63,923 nucleotides of DNA from Williamsia sp. 1135 (lineage in GTDB: Bacteria > Actinomycetota > Actinomycetes > Mycobacteriales > Mycobacteriaceae): assembly GCF_002095395.1 (NCBI RefSeq), contig NZ_MJEI01000073.1, positions 1 through 63,923 of the forward strand, in the 5' to 3' direction. Below are positions 33,182-43,564 of the stretch, one piece after another; the stretch's first letter is position 1, and each line of letters opens with the position of its first letter. Position numbers and translations under genes: made by a program. The notes under the pieces were generated by a model, which was not told the DNA's origin, did not search any database, and saw only the letters and a program-made list of their open reading frames with translations.

Positions 33182-34819
33182 CTAGTGAGTTTCGAGTTTT
33201 GGAGTTGCTCGCTCGACGATCGCGGCGGTGTCGACGCCGGTGGGAAGCGTGCCGAAAACGTCGCCGTGGTCGTGGCCGAGCCGGCTGACGGTGAACGCGT
33301 CCGCGACCGCCGGGTGGCCGTGGCGGACGAGCAATGAACCCTGCAGCACTTGCGCCATCTGGCCGACGACCCGTCGAGCCCGGTGCTGCAGGTTGTCGAC
33401 GTCGTTGAACTGGTTCTCCAGATCGGTGATCGCGCGATCGAGGTGAGCGTCGGCTCCCGCGGCGAGTTTCACCTCGTCCAGGAACGCGGTGAGCGTCGCG
33501 GGCTGTTTCGCCATCGCCCGCAGCGCGTCGAGGGCGGCCACGTTGCCCGATCCCTCCCAGATCGACATCAGTGGGGCCTCGCGGTACAACCGAGGCATGC
33601 GCGACTCCTCGACATACCCGTTGCCGCCCAGGCACTCCAGTGCCTCAGCGGCATGGATAGGCGCGCGTTTGCAGACGTAGTACTTGCTCACTGCCAACGA
33701 GATGCGGCGTAGCGCGTCCGCTTCTGAGTCGCCGGCAGCGGACTTGTCGGTGAGGTCGGCGAGCCACAGGCCGACCGAGGTGGCGGCTTCTGCCTCGATC
33801 GCGAGATCCGCGATCACGTTGCGCATCAACGGTTGATCGATGAGGGTGGCGCCGAATGCTCTGCGGTGGTTGGCGTGGTGCGCGGCTTGTGCCACACCGT
33901 TGCGCATACTCGATGCCGAGCCGAGCGTGCAGTCGAGACGGGTCATGTTCACCATCTCGATGATGGTTCGCACGCCGCGCCCCTCGTCGCCGACCAACCA
34001 GGCCACCGTGTTGTCGTACTCGACCTCACTGCTGGCGTTGGATCGATTGCCCAGCTTGTCTTTCAGGCGCTGCAGCGCGAAGGTGTTGCGGGTTCCGTCC
34101 GGGAGGATTCGCGGAACCAGGAAGCACGACAAGCCGCCGGGTGCTTGCGCCAAGACGAGGAACACATCGCACATCGGCGCCGACGTGAACCACTTGTGAC
34201 CCGTGATCCGGTAGGTGCCATCGGAGGTGATGGTTGCAGTCGTCGTGTTGGCGCGGACGTCGGAGCCGCCTTGCTTCTCCGTCATGGACATGCCCGCCAA
34301 CAACCCCGCCTTCGATTGCGGGGTACGCAGGCCCGGGTCGTAGACGGTCGATGTCAGCCCGGGTTCGTACAGCGCCGCCAGGTCGGGGTTGGCGCGCAGC
34401 GCAGGGACCGCGCCGTAGGTCATCGATATCGGGCAGCTGTGGCCGGCGTCGACCTGACTCCACACGGCCATCTTCACGGCTCGGACAAAATGCGGGTTGG
34501 GTGTCGACTGCGTCCACGGTGTGCCGCCGAGTCCGAGCGTGACGGCTTCGGTCATCAGGCGGTGATAGGCGGGGTCGTAGTCGACCTCGTCGATCCGATT
34601 GCCGTAACGATCGTGGGTCCTGAGCGTCGGGGGATTCGCCTCGGCGCGGTCTCCCCATTCGATGGCCTCGGCGTTGCCGGCCAGCCGCCCGACTCGATGA
34701 AGTTCGTCGAGGACGTGATCAGCGTCGGCGCGGTGTACCGCATCGAGGATCGACGGCGTGTTCGCCGCGTCGTAGCCGACCAGTTCAGGAACCTGATTTG
34801 TGACGAGATGAGTGGACAT
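33182..34819 (-). CDS. Acyl-CoA dehydrogenase, AidB-like
   Basis: A 545-residue FAD enzyme. GMSMTEKQGGSDVRANTTTA (FAD-contact motif), YRITGHKWFTSAPMCDVFLV, and ECLGGNGYVEESRMPRLYRE with EAPLMSIWEGSGN match the AidB/isovaleryl-CoA dehydrogenase-like subgroup. The length (545) also fits the long AidB-like branch rather than the 380-residue classic enzymes. It precedes a crotonase gene by 8 bp and is divergent from a PaaX-like regulator, suggesting an inducible acyl-CoA pathway. The ATG at 34819 is well placed. Confidence 0.9.
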   Translation of the reverse strand: MSTHLVTNQVPELVGYDAANTPSILDAVHRADADHVLDELHRVGRLAGNAEAIEWGDRAEANPPTLRTHDRYGNRIDEVDYDPAYHRLMTEAVTLGLGGTPWTQSTPNPHFVRAVKMAVWSQVDAGHSCPISMTYGAVPALRANPDLAALYEPGLTSTVYDPGLRTPQSKAGLLAGMSMTEKQGGSDVRANTTTATITSDGTYRITGHKWFTSAPMCDVFLVLAQAPGGLSCFLVPRILPDGTRNTFALQRLKDKLGNRSNASSEVEYDNTVAWLVGDEGRGVRTIIEMVNMTRLDCTLGSASSMRNGVAQAAHHANHRRAFGATLIDQPLMRNVIADLAIEAEAATSVGLWLADLTDKSAAGDSEADALRRISLAVSKYYVCKRAPIHAAEALECLGGNGYVEESRMPRLYREAPLMSIWEGSGNVAALDALRAMAKQPATLTAFLDEVKLAAGADAHLDRAITDLENQFNDVDNLQHRARRVVGQMAQVLQGSLLVRHGHPAVADAFTVSRLGHDHGDVFGTLPTGVDTAAIVERATPKLETH

Positions 34820-34895
34820 GCGTCGACTGTATTACAAGTACAGATAACCGCGCCACGAGAATGTAATGTTCGGTAATGCGGGTTAGCATCGCACG

Positions 34896-35636
34896 ATGAC
34901 TACGGGCGCTTCAGGGGTTCGGAAGCTGACTGCGCGCTCGGTGATCCTCAGTACGCTGCTCGGGTTCCATTCGGCGCAGGCCCAGGTGCGCGGTGTCTTA
35001 TCGCTGGCGACCGAACTGGGCTTGCAGGAGTCCGCTGTCCGCGTGGCCCTGACCCGGATGGTTGCGGCCGGCGACCTCGAACGTCACGACGGGATGTACC
35101 GGCTGTCTGCTCGGTTGATCGAACGACAGCGCCGGCAGGACGAGGCCCTGCACCCTGTGGCGGGGCCGTGGGACGGCCGGTGGTGCATGGCTGTTGTCAC
35201 CACGGGCGCGACGGGATCCTCGGATCGGGCCGCGGTGAGGGACTCTCTGCGCGCCGCCCGATGTGGCGAGTTGCGCGAGGGGGTGTGGGCCAGGCCTGCC
35301 AATATCGAGGTCGTGGTGAGTGCGGAGGTGCGCGCTCGGCTCACCTTGTTCTCCGCCGTGCCCGAGGGGTCGCAGACCGCATTGGTGGCGCGCTTGTTCA
35401 CGCTGGACCTATGGGCCGACAAGGCCGAGGGGCTATTGGCGGCCATGGACAACGCAACGGCGATGTCCGAGCGCTTCGAGGTCGCAGCCGCGATGGTGCG
35501 GCACACGCTCGACGATCCGCTGTTGCCGGCCGAGCTGTTGCCCGACAACTGGCCGGGGGAGCGCTTGCGCGAAGGCTACGAAAACTTCCGGAAGGAACTG
35601 ACCGCCCTCGCGGAGAGGCTTTTTGCTGCGGGCTGA
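34896..35636 (+). CDS. PaaX-family transcriptional regulator
   Basis: A 246-residue repressor with an N-terminal winged helix (SVILSTLLGFHSAQAQVRGV, ESAVRVALTRMVAAGDLERH) and the PaaX middle and C-terminal domains (AVVTTGATGSSDRAAVRDSL, GELREGVWARPANIEVV, FTLDLWADKAEGLLAAMDNA). PaaX proteins bind phenylacetyl-CoA or other acyl-CoAs. It is divergent from the acyl-CoA dehydrogenase/crotonase pair, 76 bp apart, and the gap contains an imperfect CTGTA-N7-TACAG repeat (34827-34843), a weak operator candidate. Probably acyl-CoA-responsive control of that operon. Confidence 0.88.
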   Translation: MTTGASGVRKLTARSVILSTLLGFHSAQAQVRGVLSLATELGLQESAVRVALTRMVAAGDLERHDGMYRLSARLIERQRRQDEALHPVAGPWDGRWCMAVVTTGATGSSDRAAVRDSLRAARCGELREGVWARPANIEVVVSAEVRARLTLFSAVPEGSQTALVARLFTLDLWADKAEGLLAAMDNATAMSERFEVAAAMVRHTLDDPLLPAELLPDNWPGERLREGYENFRKELTALAERLFAAG

Positions 35637-35776
35637 TGCCGACACGGGTGCCAAATAGTAGTCGAGGCTGTGCCTCGCTCGATGAACACCGGAGCTTCTG
35701 TGCACAACTCATTCGGTTATCCACAGGTGGCTGCTCCGACGGTTTGGTACGCCTCGCACGTGACACGCTCGGGCAC

Positions 35777-36238
35777 ATGGGAATTCGATACTACGCATAC
35801 GCACTTCAACCCAACGACGTCGCCGCTGCCCGCCGCGATCCGTATCCGTTCATGTCCGATGATCCGTTCATGGACGCCTGGGGCCAACCAGAGTGCCCGG
35901 ACTCGCTGTACCTCGACAAGGCATGGCGCGAACTCCAGCACGTGTTCGCCGGCAAAGACGGCAATAACTGTCCTCGTGTGGCGTTGGAATTGGTGAAGGG
36001 CAAAGTCACTCTGGTGGGTGATGGACAACACCGTGGCTTTGTCCAGGTCTTACCACCTGAGGTGGTGAAATCAATCGCCAAAGACATCGCGCTGGTCGAG
36101 CCCGTCGATGACGCAACGATCAAGGAGGCGTTTCCCAATTCGAACGCCGACTACGTCAACGAATTCCTAGGCCGCGCGCAGAGGTTCACGACGGGATTGG
36201 CTCGCCAGGGACTGGGTCTGGTGTACGCGATCCAGTGA
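35777..36238 (+). CDS. DUF1877-family protein
   Basis: A 153-residue acidic cytoplasmic protein starting MGIRYYAYALQPNDVAAARR, with CPDSLYLDKAWRELQHVFAG, the DUF1877 core block, and a helical C-terminus (YVNEFLGRAQRFTTGLARQG). The family is uncharacterised and often found as small immunity- or housekeeping-like proteins. A 140-bp gap precedes it, containing TTATCCACA at 35719 but nothing else convincing. It is followed by a large palindrome. Confidence 0.8.
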   Translation: MGIRYYAYALQPNDVAAARRDPYPFMSDDPFMDAWGQPECPDSLYLDKAWRELQHVFAGKDGNNCPRVALELVKGKVTLVGDGQHRGFVQVLPPEVVKSIAKDIALVEPVDDATIKEAFPNSNADYVNEFLGRAQRFTTGLARQGLGLVYAIQ

Positions 36239-36248
36239 GACGCCACAG

Positions 36249-36310
36249 ATGCACACACATGAGTCATATGCACACGTTGCAACGTGTGCATATGACTCAA
36301 GTGTGTGCAT
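36249..36310. repeat. 62-bp near-perfect palindrome between DUF1877 and clpB genes
   Basis: The centre, 36261-36298, is a perfect 38-bp palindrome whose arms contain GAGTCATATGCACACGTT and its exact complement. After one further pair and a single mismatch (36259/36300), the arms continue perfectly for another 10 bp (TGCACACA / TGTGTGCA) to 36249 and 36310. There is no T-run on either side. It may be a bidirectional terminator for the DUF1877 gene, a protein-binding site or a cruciform. Confidence 0.85.
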
Positions 36311-36336
36311 TTGTCGAAGACCTCAAAGTTTATTTA

Positions 36337-36357
36337 GTTGAGCGGAACAGACTCAAC
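36337..36357 (+). promoter_or_regulatory. HAIR-like HspR operator upstream of clpB
   Basis: GTTGAGC-N7-ACTCAAC at 36337-36357 matches the HAIR consensus CTTGAGT-N7-ACTCAAG in 11 of the 14 arm positions with the right 7-bp spacer. It lies 80 bp before the clpB start. In Streptomyces and Mycobacterium, HspR represses clpB and dnaK operons through this element and heat releases it. Confidence 0.82.
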
Positions 36358-36436
36358 TCTTTGTGCGTTACACCTTCTGAACGGGCACAATGAGGCCCGT
36401 ACCTACTTGTTAGAAGACCAGAAGGAAGGTGCACGA

Positions 36437-38989
<2,553 letters not shown>

Positions 38990-39000
38990 CTGACACGTGA

Positions 39001-39031
39001 GAACCCCGGCACCACATCGGTGCCGGGGTTC
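39001..39031 (+). terminator. Intrinsic terminator of clpB
   Basis: A perfect 13-bp stem GAACCCCGGCACC / GGTGCCGGGGTTC with a 5-nt loop (ACATC), 12 bp after the clpB stop and followed by TTGC. It may also serve the convergent GPP34 gene ending at 39053. Confidence 0.9.
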
Positions 39032-39052
39032 TTGCTGCGTGGGTAAAGTCGC

Positions 39053-39742
39053 TCAACCTTTGATGAGTCCGACAGCGACCATCGAGTTGACGACGCTCGC
39101 CGCGACAGTCCGAGCGACCGCGGCACCGACAGCATCGGCGCCCCATTCGCCACGCTCGAGTTCCTTGCCGCGCGTGTACACATCACCCGACCACGGGATG
39201 TCGCGATAGAAGGTGGGGAGCGTGCCGCTCGCCGACAGCAATGCCCCGAGCGCTGCGATCCGGGGCTGCGGGCTCACTCCATCGACAAAGACCGCCCGAA
39301 CCTGCGCCAGCAAGTGACTGCGTCGTCTCCCGTCGCCCTCGCGCAACGACGTTGTGGTGAACAGCCGCAGCCTCTTCTTGCGTTCGGCAACGATGTACCC
39401 GCGTTCGACCAACCGGTCGAGGACGATCGGTCGCAGCGTCGGACCGATGGACGCCAGGAGAGTCTGTGGGTCCCGCGGCTTCTCCGCGATTCGGTCCCAC
39501 GCCGACCTCAGCAGCGGGTCCGGCGGAGGGGTGTCCTCGACAGCGCTGACGAGACTTCCACGCAGGCCACCCCGGTTCTCGATGGCGATCTGATTGGTGA
39601 AGGCGAGTTCGGTCAGAACCGCACCACCAAGAACATAGAACAGGGTGCCTTCGCCGGCGATCGTCCCGGATCGGGGGTCGAACAGCAGCAACAGGAGGTC
39701 TTCGGCGATCAGCGGATCTTTGGACAAATTCGGTGTGCTCAT
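39053..39742 (-). CDS. GPP34-family phosphoprotein
   Basis: A 229-residue GPP34/GOLPH3-domain protein: LIAEDLLLLLFDPRSGTIAG at the start, GGAVLTELAFTNQIAIEN and VLDRLVERGYIVAERKKRLR. In eukaryotes this fold binds phosphatidylinositol-4-phosphate in the Golgi; bacterial homologues, common in Actinobacteria, have no settled function and may bind membranes. The ATG at 39742 coincides with the last base of the upstream cupin gene's stop, so translation is coupled. Confidence 0.88.
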   Translation of the reverse strand: MSTPNLSKDPLIAEDLLLLLFDPRSGTIAGEGTLFYVLGGAVLTELAFTNQIAIENRGGLRGSLVSAVEDTPPPDPLLRSAWDRIAEKPRDPQTLLASIGPTLRPIVLDRLVERGYIVAERKKRLRLFTTTSLREGDGRRRSHLLAQVRAVFVDGVSPQPRIAALGALLSASGTLPTFYRDIPWSGDVYTRGKELERGEWGADAVGAAVARTVAASVVNSMVAVGLIKG

Positions 39743-40158
39743 CAAGCGTTCGGCGCCTGGTTGTACTCCGCATCGGTGACCGGGGACAGCCACTCGGCGG
39801 CGGCGTTGTCGTCGTCGGCTTCGTTGATGGCCAAGTGCACCATCAACCGAGTCGGTGCGGCGCCATGCCAGTGCTCCTCGTTTGCTTCGAACAGCACCCG
39901 GTCGCCGGGCCTGATGACTTCGACGGGTCCACCCCGACGCTGGCACAGCCCGACTCCTTCTGTCACGAACACGGATTGACCGAGCGCGTGGCGATGCCAG
40001 TGCGTACGAGCGCCGGGCATGAAGTGAACGAGATTGGCTGACACCCGTGACGGCGCCGGAGCGGCTGCCACCGCGTCGATGTACACGTCCCCGGTGAACC
40101 AGTCCTTCGGGCCTTTGGCGGTGTCGATCGAGCTGCGAACAATGTGCATGCTCTCCAT
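39742..40158 (-). CDS. Cupin-domain protein
   Basis: A 138-residue single-domain cupin starting MESMHIVRSSIDTAKGPKDW. Metal-binding positions are visible in THWHRHALGQSVFVTEG (HxHxnE-like, with Gln in place of one ligand) and EANEEHWHGAAP (second cupin motif). The arrangement is like the small manganese-dependent cupins annotated as hydroxynitrile lyase-like or carboxymuconolactone-associated proteins. It is the first of two genes overlapping with GPP34. Substrate unknown. Confidence 0.87.
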   Translation of the reverse strand: MESMHIVRSSIDTAKGPKDWFTGDVYIDAVAAAPAPSRVSANLVHFMPGARTHWHRHALGQSVFVTEGVGLCQRRGGPVEVIRPGDRVLFEANEEHWHGAAPTRLMVHLAINEADDDNAAAEWLSPVTDAEYNQAPNA

Positions 40159-40179
40159 TGTCCTCGCGTTCGAGGGTGC

Positions 40180-40995
40180 TCAGCGCACGAAGTCGACCTG
40201 CACCTCGGTGACCCAGTCCGCCTGATCGTCGGACATCTCCAGATAGATCTCCCGGGCCTGGCCGTTCAAGGCGAAACCTTGCTCGGACACCCAGCGGTTG
40301 AGCTCCTGATACGTCGAGTCGATGGAGTCCATCGAACCCCGATGGATCATCGATGCGACCTCACCGCCGGGGATGTCGAAGGTGTCGAGCCCGGTCACGG
40401 GTCCGGACGCCACGGGGAAGGTGGCATGCACCCAGACCGCGTCCTCGGATTGCTCGGGTGCGGGGGAGTAGAAGGCCACGCTGGGGCCGACCGGGGTGAC
40501 TGCGGTGGCCCCGAAGGCGGCCATGATCTGCGGGTAGAGCGACTGGATGACGGGTCCGATGTCTTCGCTGGTCTGGCTGGAAGCCAGGGCTCGTAGCCCG
40601 ACGTTCTTGATCGGGTCGACGGTTTTGGTCAGAACGGTGGGTGCGGACATGTCTGTCTCCATTTCGATGAGTCGGAGTCTCGCTTCCACCTGGGCGAGCC
40701 GATATCTGTCCTGGCGGATCTGCGATTCGATCTCGGCGTGGCGCAACCGCAACATCGCTCGCAGGTCGCTTCCCGTGAGTTCGTCGTCGACGATCGCTCG
40801 CACCTGATCGAGGCGCAGCCCCAGGTCTTTCAAAGCAACGACGCGGTTGAGCCGTTGGAGCTGCGATACCTCGTAGTACCGGTATCCGGTGTGCGGATCG
40901 GTACGTAGCGGTGTCAGCAACCCGATCGAGTCATAGTGCCGCAGCATCCGAACCGACACTCGGCCCAGCCTGGCGAAATCTCCGATGGTGATCAT
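40180..40995 (-). CDS. MerR-family regulator with GyrI-like effector domain
   Basis: A 271-residue activator. The N-terminal MerR DNA-binding domain reads TIGDFARLGRVSVRMLRHYD and GYRYYEVSQLQRLNRVVALK, followed by a coiled coil (residues 75-115). The C-terminal GyrI/BmrR-like domain includes PSVAFYSPAPEQSEDAVWVH, VASMIHRGSMDSIDSTYQEL and WVTEVQVDFVR. Such regulators sense hydrophobic cationic drugs and switch on efflux pumps. It lies downstream, on the same strand, of a DHA2 efflux gene from which it is separated by a terminator and a repeat. It may control the cupin operon 21 bp downstream. Confidence 0.9.
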   Translation of the reverse strand: MITIGDFARLGRVSVRMLRHYDSIGLLTPLRTDPHTGYRYYEVSQLQRLNRVVALKDLGLRLDQVRAIVDDELTGSDLRAMLRLRHAEIESQIRQDRYRLAQVEARLRLIEMETDMSAPTVLTKTVDPIKNVGLRALASSQTSEDIGPVIQSLYPQIMAAFGATAVTPVGPSVAFYSPAPEQSEDAVWVHATFPVASGPVTGLDTFDIPGGEVASMIHRGSMDSIDSTYQELNRWVSEQGFALNGQAREIYLEMSDDQADWVTEVQVDFVR

Positions 40996-41064
40996 TGCGC
41001 TCTCTACGTTGCGGTCTCACACGGTGTCAGGGTCAAGGGTGCCGCATCCGAATGTGGTCGACAA

Positions 41065-41147
41065 GGGCACGCTCGATCGAAACAAGGGCCCGGTCAACGG
41101 CTTTAAAGGCCCGCTCGGCGTCCGGAAGGGCACGGTCGGCGGGGTAG
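41065..41147 (-). repeat. Intergenic 21-bp tandem repeat, locus A
   Basis: Four units start at 41065, 41086, 41107 and 41128, an exact 21-bp period, each beginning GGGC(A/C)CG(G/C)TC or close to it on the plus strand. On the minus strand the units translate as heptads ADRALPD, AERAFKA, VDRALVS and IERALVD. They lie just beyond the terminator of the efflux gene and before the merR gene. No start codon or ribosome binding site fits a gene here. Confidence 0.75.
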
Positions 41148-41160
41148 GGCCGGGAACGGC

Positions 41161-41196
41161 AAAAACCGGGCCGCACCTTCAAGGTGCGACCCGGTT
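41161..41196 (-). terminator. Intrinsic terminator of the DHA2 efflux gene
   Basis: Reading the minus strand, AACCGGGTCGCACCTT pairs with AAGGTGCGGCCCGGTT across a minimal loop, with one mismatch, and is followed by TTT and GCC. It is 16 bp after the efflux gene's stop at 41212. Confidence 0.88.
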
Positions 41197-41211
41197 GTCC
41201 GGCCGAAATGA

Positions 41212-42753
41212 TCAGGCAGCTACATGAGCTGCGTTCTGGGTTTCGTCACCGAGTGCGTGACGATTCATCCGGATCATGAACACGGTGACCGCCAGGGCCA
41301 GGGCCATGAAGCCGGCGCCCCAGTAGAACGCCACGTCGTAGCTGTGGATACTGGCCGCCATGAACGCCGCGGGATCAGCCGGTACCGGCTTGCCGTCGGC
41401 TCCTGCGGTCATCGCACTGCCCGAGCTGTTCGAGAAGACCTGCGCGACAATCGTGCTCAGCAGCGCAACACCTACCGAGCCGCCGACTTGCTGCGCGGTG
41501 TTGACCAGCGCGCTGGCGACTCCGGAGTCCTTCTCGTCGATCTGGTGCAGAGCGACCGCCTGCATGGAGACGAACACCAGACCCATGCCGAGGGCGATCA
41601 GGAGTTCACTGGGCAGGACATGAGCGAGCCACGTCGAATCCGAATCCAATTGCGCGAGGTACAGATATCCGAGGACGCCGGAAATGGTGCCGGCAATCAT
41701 CAGGGGTCGCGGGCCGAAGCGCGGCAGGAGTGAACTGGCCGACGCGGCTGAGACGATCAGCGCGATGGGGAACGGCAGGAACAGGATTCCGGCCCGGAGC
41801 GGCGTCTCTCCCAGGGTGTTCTGGAAGTAGTAGCTCAGGAACAGGAACATCGCGAACATGGCGGTCGGGATGATGAAGGCCACCAGGTAGGCGCCACCGC
41901 GGTTCAGCTCACCGGGTATACGCAGTGGCAGCAGTGGGTGCGTGGTTCGCAGCTCGATCGCGACGAATGCTGCCAGTAGTGCTGCGCCGGCAACGAACAG
42001 CATGATGGTCGATGCCGCGCCCCAACCTGATTCGGCGGCTTTGGTGAAGGCGTAGACGATGCTGATCAGGCCCAGCGTGACGGTGACGGCGCCGGGGATG
42101 TCGTAACCGCCGGTCCGCTTGGTCGGTATGTCCTTGATCACCAGCCACAGGCCACCGATGGCCGCGATGATCGCGATCGGGGTGTTGACCAGCAAGGTCC
42201 AGCGCCAGGACATGTACTCGGTGAGTGCACCGCCGGCGATCAGTCCGATTGCCGCGCCGCCACCCGAAACGGCTGCGTACACGGCAAAGGCGCGCGCCCG
42301 TTCACGATGCTCGGTGAACGTGACGGTGATCAGAGAGAGCGCGGCAGGTGCGAGCATTGCTGCGAACACGCCCTGAAGAGCGCGACCTGCGAAGAACGAC
42401 ATCTGATCCCAGGCAAACCCGGCCATGGCCGAGGACGCCGCGAAGCCGGCGAGGCCGATCAGGAACATGCGGCGCCGGCCCAGGTAGTCGGCCATGCGTC
42501 CACCGAGAAGCAGTAGCCCGCCGAACAACAGCGTGTAGGCGGTGAGCGCCCACTGCCTGTTGGCGTCTGAGATGTCCAGGTCGACCTGGGCGTAAGGAAG
42601 AGCGATGGTGATGATGCTGGCGTCGAGAACCACCATGAGCTGGGCGAGGGCGATGATCCCCAGTGCCCACCAACGGCGTGAGTCGCCGGTCGATTTCGGT
42701 GCGGTGTCGCGATCAGGTAGATCCTGCGCGATGACGGTTTCGGGTGAAGCCAC
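41212..42753 (-). CDS. DHA2-family (EmrB/QacA-type) 14-TM drug efflux transporter
   Basis: A 513-residue major-facilitator antiporter. The first helix has the DHA2 motif QLMVVLDASIITIALPYAQV; motif A is LLLLGGRMADYLGRRRMF; motif C is in GGAAIGLIAGGALTEYMSWR. About 14 hydrophobic helices are present. The N-terminal 27 residues are polar. It is expected to expel hydrophobic drugs or biocides in exchange for protons. The divergent TetR gene 145 bp away and an inverted repeat in the gap point to local repression. Confidence 0.93.
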   Translation of the reverse strand: MASPETVIAQDLPDRDTAPKSTGDSRRWWALGIIALAQLMVVLDASIITIALPYAQVDLDISDANRQWALTAYTLLFGGLLLLGGRMADYLGRRRMFLIGLAGFAASSAMAGFAWDQMSFFAGRALQGVFAAMLAPAALSLITVTFTEHRERARAFAVYAAVSGGGAAIGLIAGGALTEYMSWRWTLLVNTPIAIIAAIGGLWLVIKDIPTKRTGGYDIPGAVTVTLGLISIVYAFTKAAESGWGAASTIMLFVAGAALLAAFVAIELRTTHPLLPLRIPGELNRGGAYLVAFIIPTAMFAMFLFLSYYFQNTLGETPLRAGILFLPFPIALIVSAASASSLLPRFGPRPLMIAGTISGVLGYLYLAQLDSDSTWLAHVLPSELLIALGMGLVFVSMQAVALHQIDEKDSGVASALVNTAQQVGGSVGVALLSTIVAQVFSNSSGSAMTAGADGKPVPADPAAFMAASIHSYDVAFYWGAGFMALALAVTVFMIRMNRHALGDETQNAAHVAA

Positions 42754-42832
42754 GAGATCCTCAAATCTGGAAGAGGGTGGATAACGAATCGATCTGTCAC
42801 CAATAGTGGCAGAGTCAGACAGAAGTCGTCAA

Positions 42833-42884
42833 TCGACAAAATACTGATTCGGACATTTGGCGCACAGAGCAGCAATTTTGTCGA
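42833..42884. promoter_or_regulatory. Inverted repeat TCGACAAAAT/ATTTTGTCGA between efflux and tetR genes
   Basis: A perfect 10-bp arm TCGACAAAAT at 42833-42842 is matched by ATTTTGTCGA at 42875-42884, 32 bp apart, in the gap between the divergent efflux and tetR genes. Both arms could be half-sites or separate weak operators of the TetR protein. Confidence 0.6.
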
Positions 42885-42898
42885 AGCGGAGTTATCAT

Positions 42899-43555
42899 GT
42901 GGACGTGAGCATCGCGGAAATCGGAACAGGCCAGGTCAAGGCAGGTCTCCGTGAACGGAAGAAGCTTCAGACGCGAGACCGGCTGATCGCCGCCGCGCTG
43001 GAGCTTTGTGACCAGCAAGGCTTCGACGCGACGACCGTCGAGCAGATCTCGGACGCCGCCGACATCTCTCCGCGGACGTTCAACCGCTACTTCGCCACCA
43101 AAGAGGACGTTGTTCTTGCTCCGATCGAGGACATGATCGCCTCGATGGCGAACTCCCTCGAGGCGCAGCCGCGCACCGACAACCACATCGAAGCTCTGGT
43201 CAATGCCCAAGTCCAGATCTTGGGTGGCCGGTGTCCGACCGGAAGTGTCGATCTCACCCGATTCGAGACGATGAACCGGATCATCCAGAATGCGCCGTCG
43301 GTGAATGCCCGCAGTATCGAGTTGGGCGACAGGAAGATGCGGAGCATCACCGACCTGGTCGCCAAGCGGATGGGCGAGCCGGCAGATGACCCGGCGGTGC
43401 GTGTGACGGTCTCGGTCTTCATGGCCCTGATGCACATCTCGATGGATACGTGGCGATGTGGCCAGGCCGGGTCTGCCCCCGCCGACACCGCGGTTGCCGC
43501 AGCCACTCTCACATCGACCTACGAGACATTCCGCCAGATCGCCAAGACCGTCTGA
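42899..43555 (+). CDS. TetR-family regulator of the efflux gene
   Basis: A 218-residue regulator. The helix-turn-helix is VEQISDAADISPRTFNRYF, and the C-terminal domain contains DLTRFETMNRIIQNAPSVNA and a hydrophobic ligand pocket. I chose the GTG at 42899 because GGAG (42888-42891) lies at a good spacing; a GTG at 42905 is an alternative. It is divergent from the DHA2 transporter, so it probably represses it until a drug ligand binds. Confidence 0.85.
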   Translation: MDVSIAEIGTGQVKAGLRERKKLQTRDRLIAAALELCDQQGFDATTVEQISDAADISPRTFNRYFATKEDVVLAPIEDMIASMANSLEAQPRTDNHIEALVNAQVQILGGRCPTGSVDLTRFETMNRIIQNAPSVNARSIELGDRKMRSITDLVAKRMGEPADDPAVRVTVSVFMALMHISMDTWRCGQAGSAPADTAVAAATLTSTYETFRQIAKTV

Positions 43556-43564
43556 GGTCGCAGT

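Noticed and set aside
34827-34843. CTGTA-N7-TACAG as a PaaX operator
   Set aside because: Only a 5-bp arm with a 7-bp gap, no second copy and no close match to known PaaX boxes, so it is mentioned only in the gene entry.
33833-34876. A 347-codon plus-strand frame inside the acyl-CoA dehydrogenase gene
   Set aside because: Antisense shadow: no domain, and the opposite strand has intact acyl-CoA dehydrogenase motifs.
35719-35727. A DnaA-box-like TTATCCACA near a DUF1877 gene
   Set aside because: A single 9-mer with no cluster, no AT-rich unwinding region and no dnaA/dnaN genes; chance is likely.
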